NCBI GenBank assembly: GCA_002404115.1
Contig: DHJB01000064.1
Coordinates: 6,765-20,761 of the forward strand
DNA from: Microbacteriaceae bacterium UBA4731
GTDB lineage: Bacteria > Actinomycetota > Actinomycetes > Actinomycetales > Microbacteriaceae
Direction of reading: 5' to 3'
Length of the DNA: 13,997 nt
This document shows, one piece after another, positions 13,261 through 13,997 of this stretch (position 1 is the stretch's first letter; the number at the start of each line of letters is the position of its first letter). A model generated the notes under the pieces. The model worked only from the letters and a program-made list of their open reading frames with translations. It was not told the origin of the DNA and did not search any database. The position numbers and the translations under genes were made by a program.

Positions 13261-13997
13261 ATGGCGCAGCAACCTCCCTTTTCCCGGTTCGGTCTTGTTC
13301 CGGAGCCGCAGGGCCTGTACAACCCCGCAGAGGAACGCGACGCCTGTGGCCTCGCCATGGTCGCGACTCTGCGCGGCACGGCCGGCCACGACATCATCAC
13401 CCTGGCCCTGGACGCGCTCCGCAACCTCGAGCACCGCGGTGCGGTGGGCTCCGATGCGGGCACCGGCGACGGCGCGGGCATCATCACGCAGATCCCGGAC
13501 GAGTTCCTGCGCGCCGTCAGCGACCACGCGCTGCCCCCGGTCGGTCACTACGCCGTCGGAAACGTGTTCCTGCCGACCGACCCCACCGCCCGCAGCGCCG
13601 TCAAACGCCAGCTCGCCCGCATCGCGCAGGAGGAGAGCCTGGCCATCCTCGGCTGGCGCGAGGTTCCGGTGCGCCCCGACGAGGTCGGCTCCCTGGCCCG
13701 CGCGGCCATGCCGGCCATCCAGCAGCTGTACGTGCAGAGCACCAGGACCACGGAGTCGGGGGAGACCGTCAGCGGCATCGACCTGGACCGCCAGGCCGTC
13801 CGGCTGCGGAAGCGCGCAGAGCGGGAACTGGAGATCTACTTCGCGTCGCTGTCCTGCCGCACCCTGGTCTACAAGGGCATGGTCACCACGCTGCAGCTCG
13901 AGCCGTTCTACCCTGACCTCTCCGACCCGCGTTTCGTGTCGAAGCTCGCGCTCGTGCACTCGCGGTACTCCACCAACACGTTCCCGTCCTGGCCGCT
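13261..13997 (+). CDS. gltB: Glutamate synthase large subunit, N-terminal part, 3' end cut by window edge
   Basis: GltB makes two glutamates from glutamine and 2-oxoglutarate together with the small subunit GltD. Only 245 codons are visible. They cover the start of the class II glutamine amidotransferase domain. The nucleophile is C29 in ERDACGLAMVA, so a 28-residue propeptide is expected to be removed. NLEHRGAVGSD and TGDGAGI follow as in the family, then LVYKGMV and HSRYSTNTFPSW. The ATG at 13261 has GAGGA at 13249-13253, 7 nt upstream. The 119-bp gap after lgt (13142-13260) has no gene and only a 10-bp palindrome CTGGATCCAG at 13173-13182. I found no convincing promoter there, though a separate gltB promoter is likely. 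Confidence 0.97.
   Translation, partial: MAQQPPFSRFGLVPEPQGLYNPAEERDACGLAMVATLRGTAGHDIITLALDALRNLEHRGAVGSDAGTGDGAGIITQIPDEFLRAVSDHALPPVGHYAVGNVFLPTDPTARSAVKRQLARIAQEESLAILGWREVPVRPDEVGSLARAAMPAIQQLYVQSTRTTESGETVSGIDLDRQAVRLRKRAERELEIYFASLSCRTLVYKGMVTTLQLEPFYPDLSDPRFVSKLALVHSRYSTNTFPSWP

Noticed and set aside
2..13997. Mobile elements, CRISPR arrays, tRNA or rRNA genes, toxin or defence genes
   Set aside because: I looked on both strands and found no transposase, spaced direct repeats, cloverleaf-like sequence or foreign-looking gene; all genes are core metabolic or translation genes with similar composition.

Overview
The window is high-GC (roughly 70%), densely coded and entirely on the + strand. 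Gene order, the very high third-position GC, the frequent ATGA/TGATG start-stop overlaps and the actinobacterial forms of several proteins point to an actinomycete. The family Microbacteriaceae (Cryobacterium/Leifsonia-like) is the best guess, but this rests on recall of family features, not on a search.

Layout. (1) Positions 2-3618 hold a translation/replication block: the 3' part of priA (zinc-binding, helicase-like), fmt (initiator tRNA formyltransferase) and rsmB (16S rRNA m5C methyltransferase). The junctions are zero-gap or overlapping. (2) Positions 3619-3770 form the most unusual non-coding stretch. It has a near-perfect 23-bp inverted repeat followed by a G-rich tract with G-quadruplex potential, directly ahead of rpe. 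(3) Positions 3771-4433 encode rpe (ribulose-phosphate 3-epimerase). (4) Positions 4453-6846 encode hisE, hisG, hisF and hisI, covering four steps of histidine synthesis. (5) Positions 6843-12100 hold the tryptophan block: trpE overlapping hisI, a Trp-associated four-helix membrane protein, a 74-residue HGxxPAAW-like membrane protein, trpC, trpB and trpA. (6) Positions 12170-13141 encode lgt (prolipoprotein diacylglyceryl transferase). (7) From 13261 to the window edge lies the start of gltB (glutamate synthase large subunit).

The genes form a coherent metabolic unit. Rpe feeds the pentose phosphate pool from which PRPP is made. HisG uses PRPP directly, and TrpC's substrate is made from it. 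HisF releases AICAR and consumes glutamine-derived ammonia, TrpE also depends on glutamine, and GltB regenerates glutamate from glutamine. hisA/priA, hisB, hisC, hisD, hisH, trpD, trpG and trpF are not in the window and must lie elsewhere or be replaced.

I found no mobile element, CRISPR array, RNA gene, defence locus or secondary-metabolite cluster, and every gene looks intact. The core genes are ordinary and conserved. The items worth a second look are small: the inverted repeat plus G-tract before rpe, a 15-bp tandem repeat that lengthens HisI, two small uncharacterised membrane proteins inside the trp operon, putative leaderless starts, and a few substitutions at conserved positions (TrpC, Lgt). 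I do not claim a new system here.
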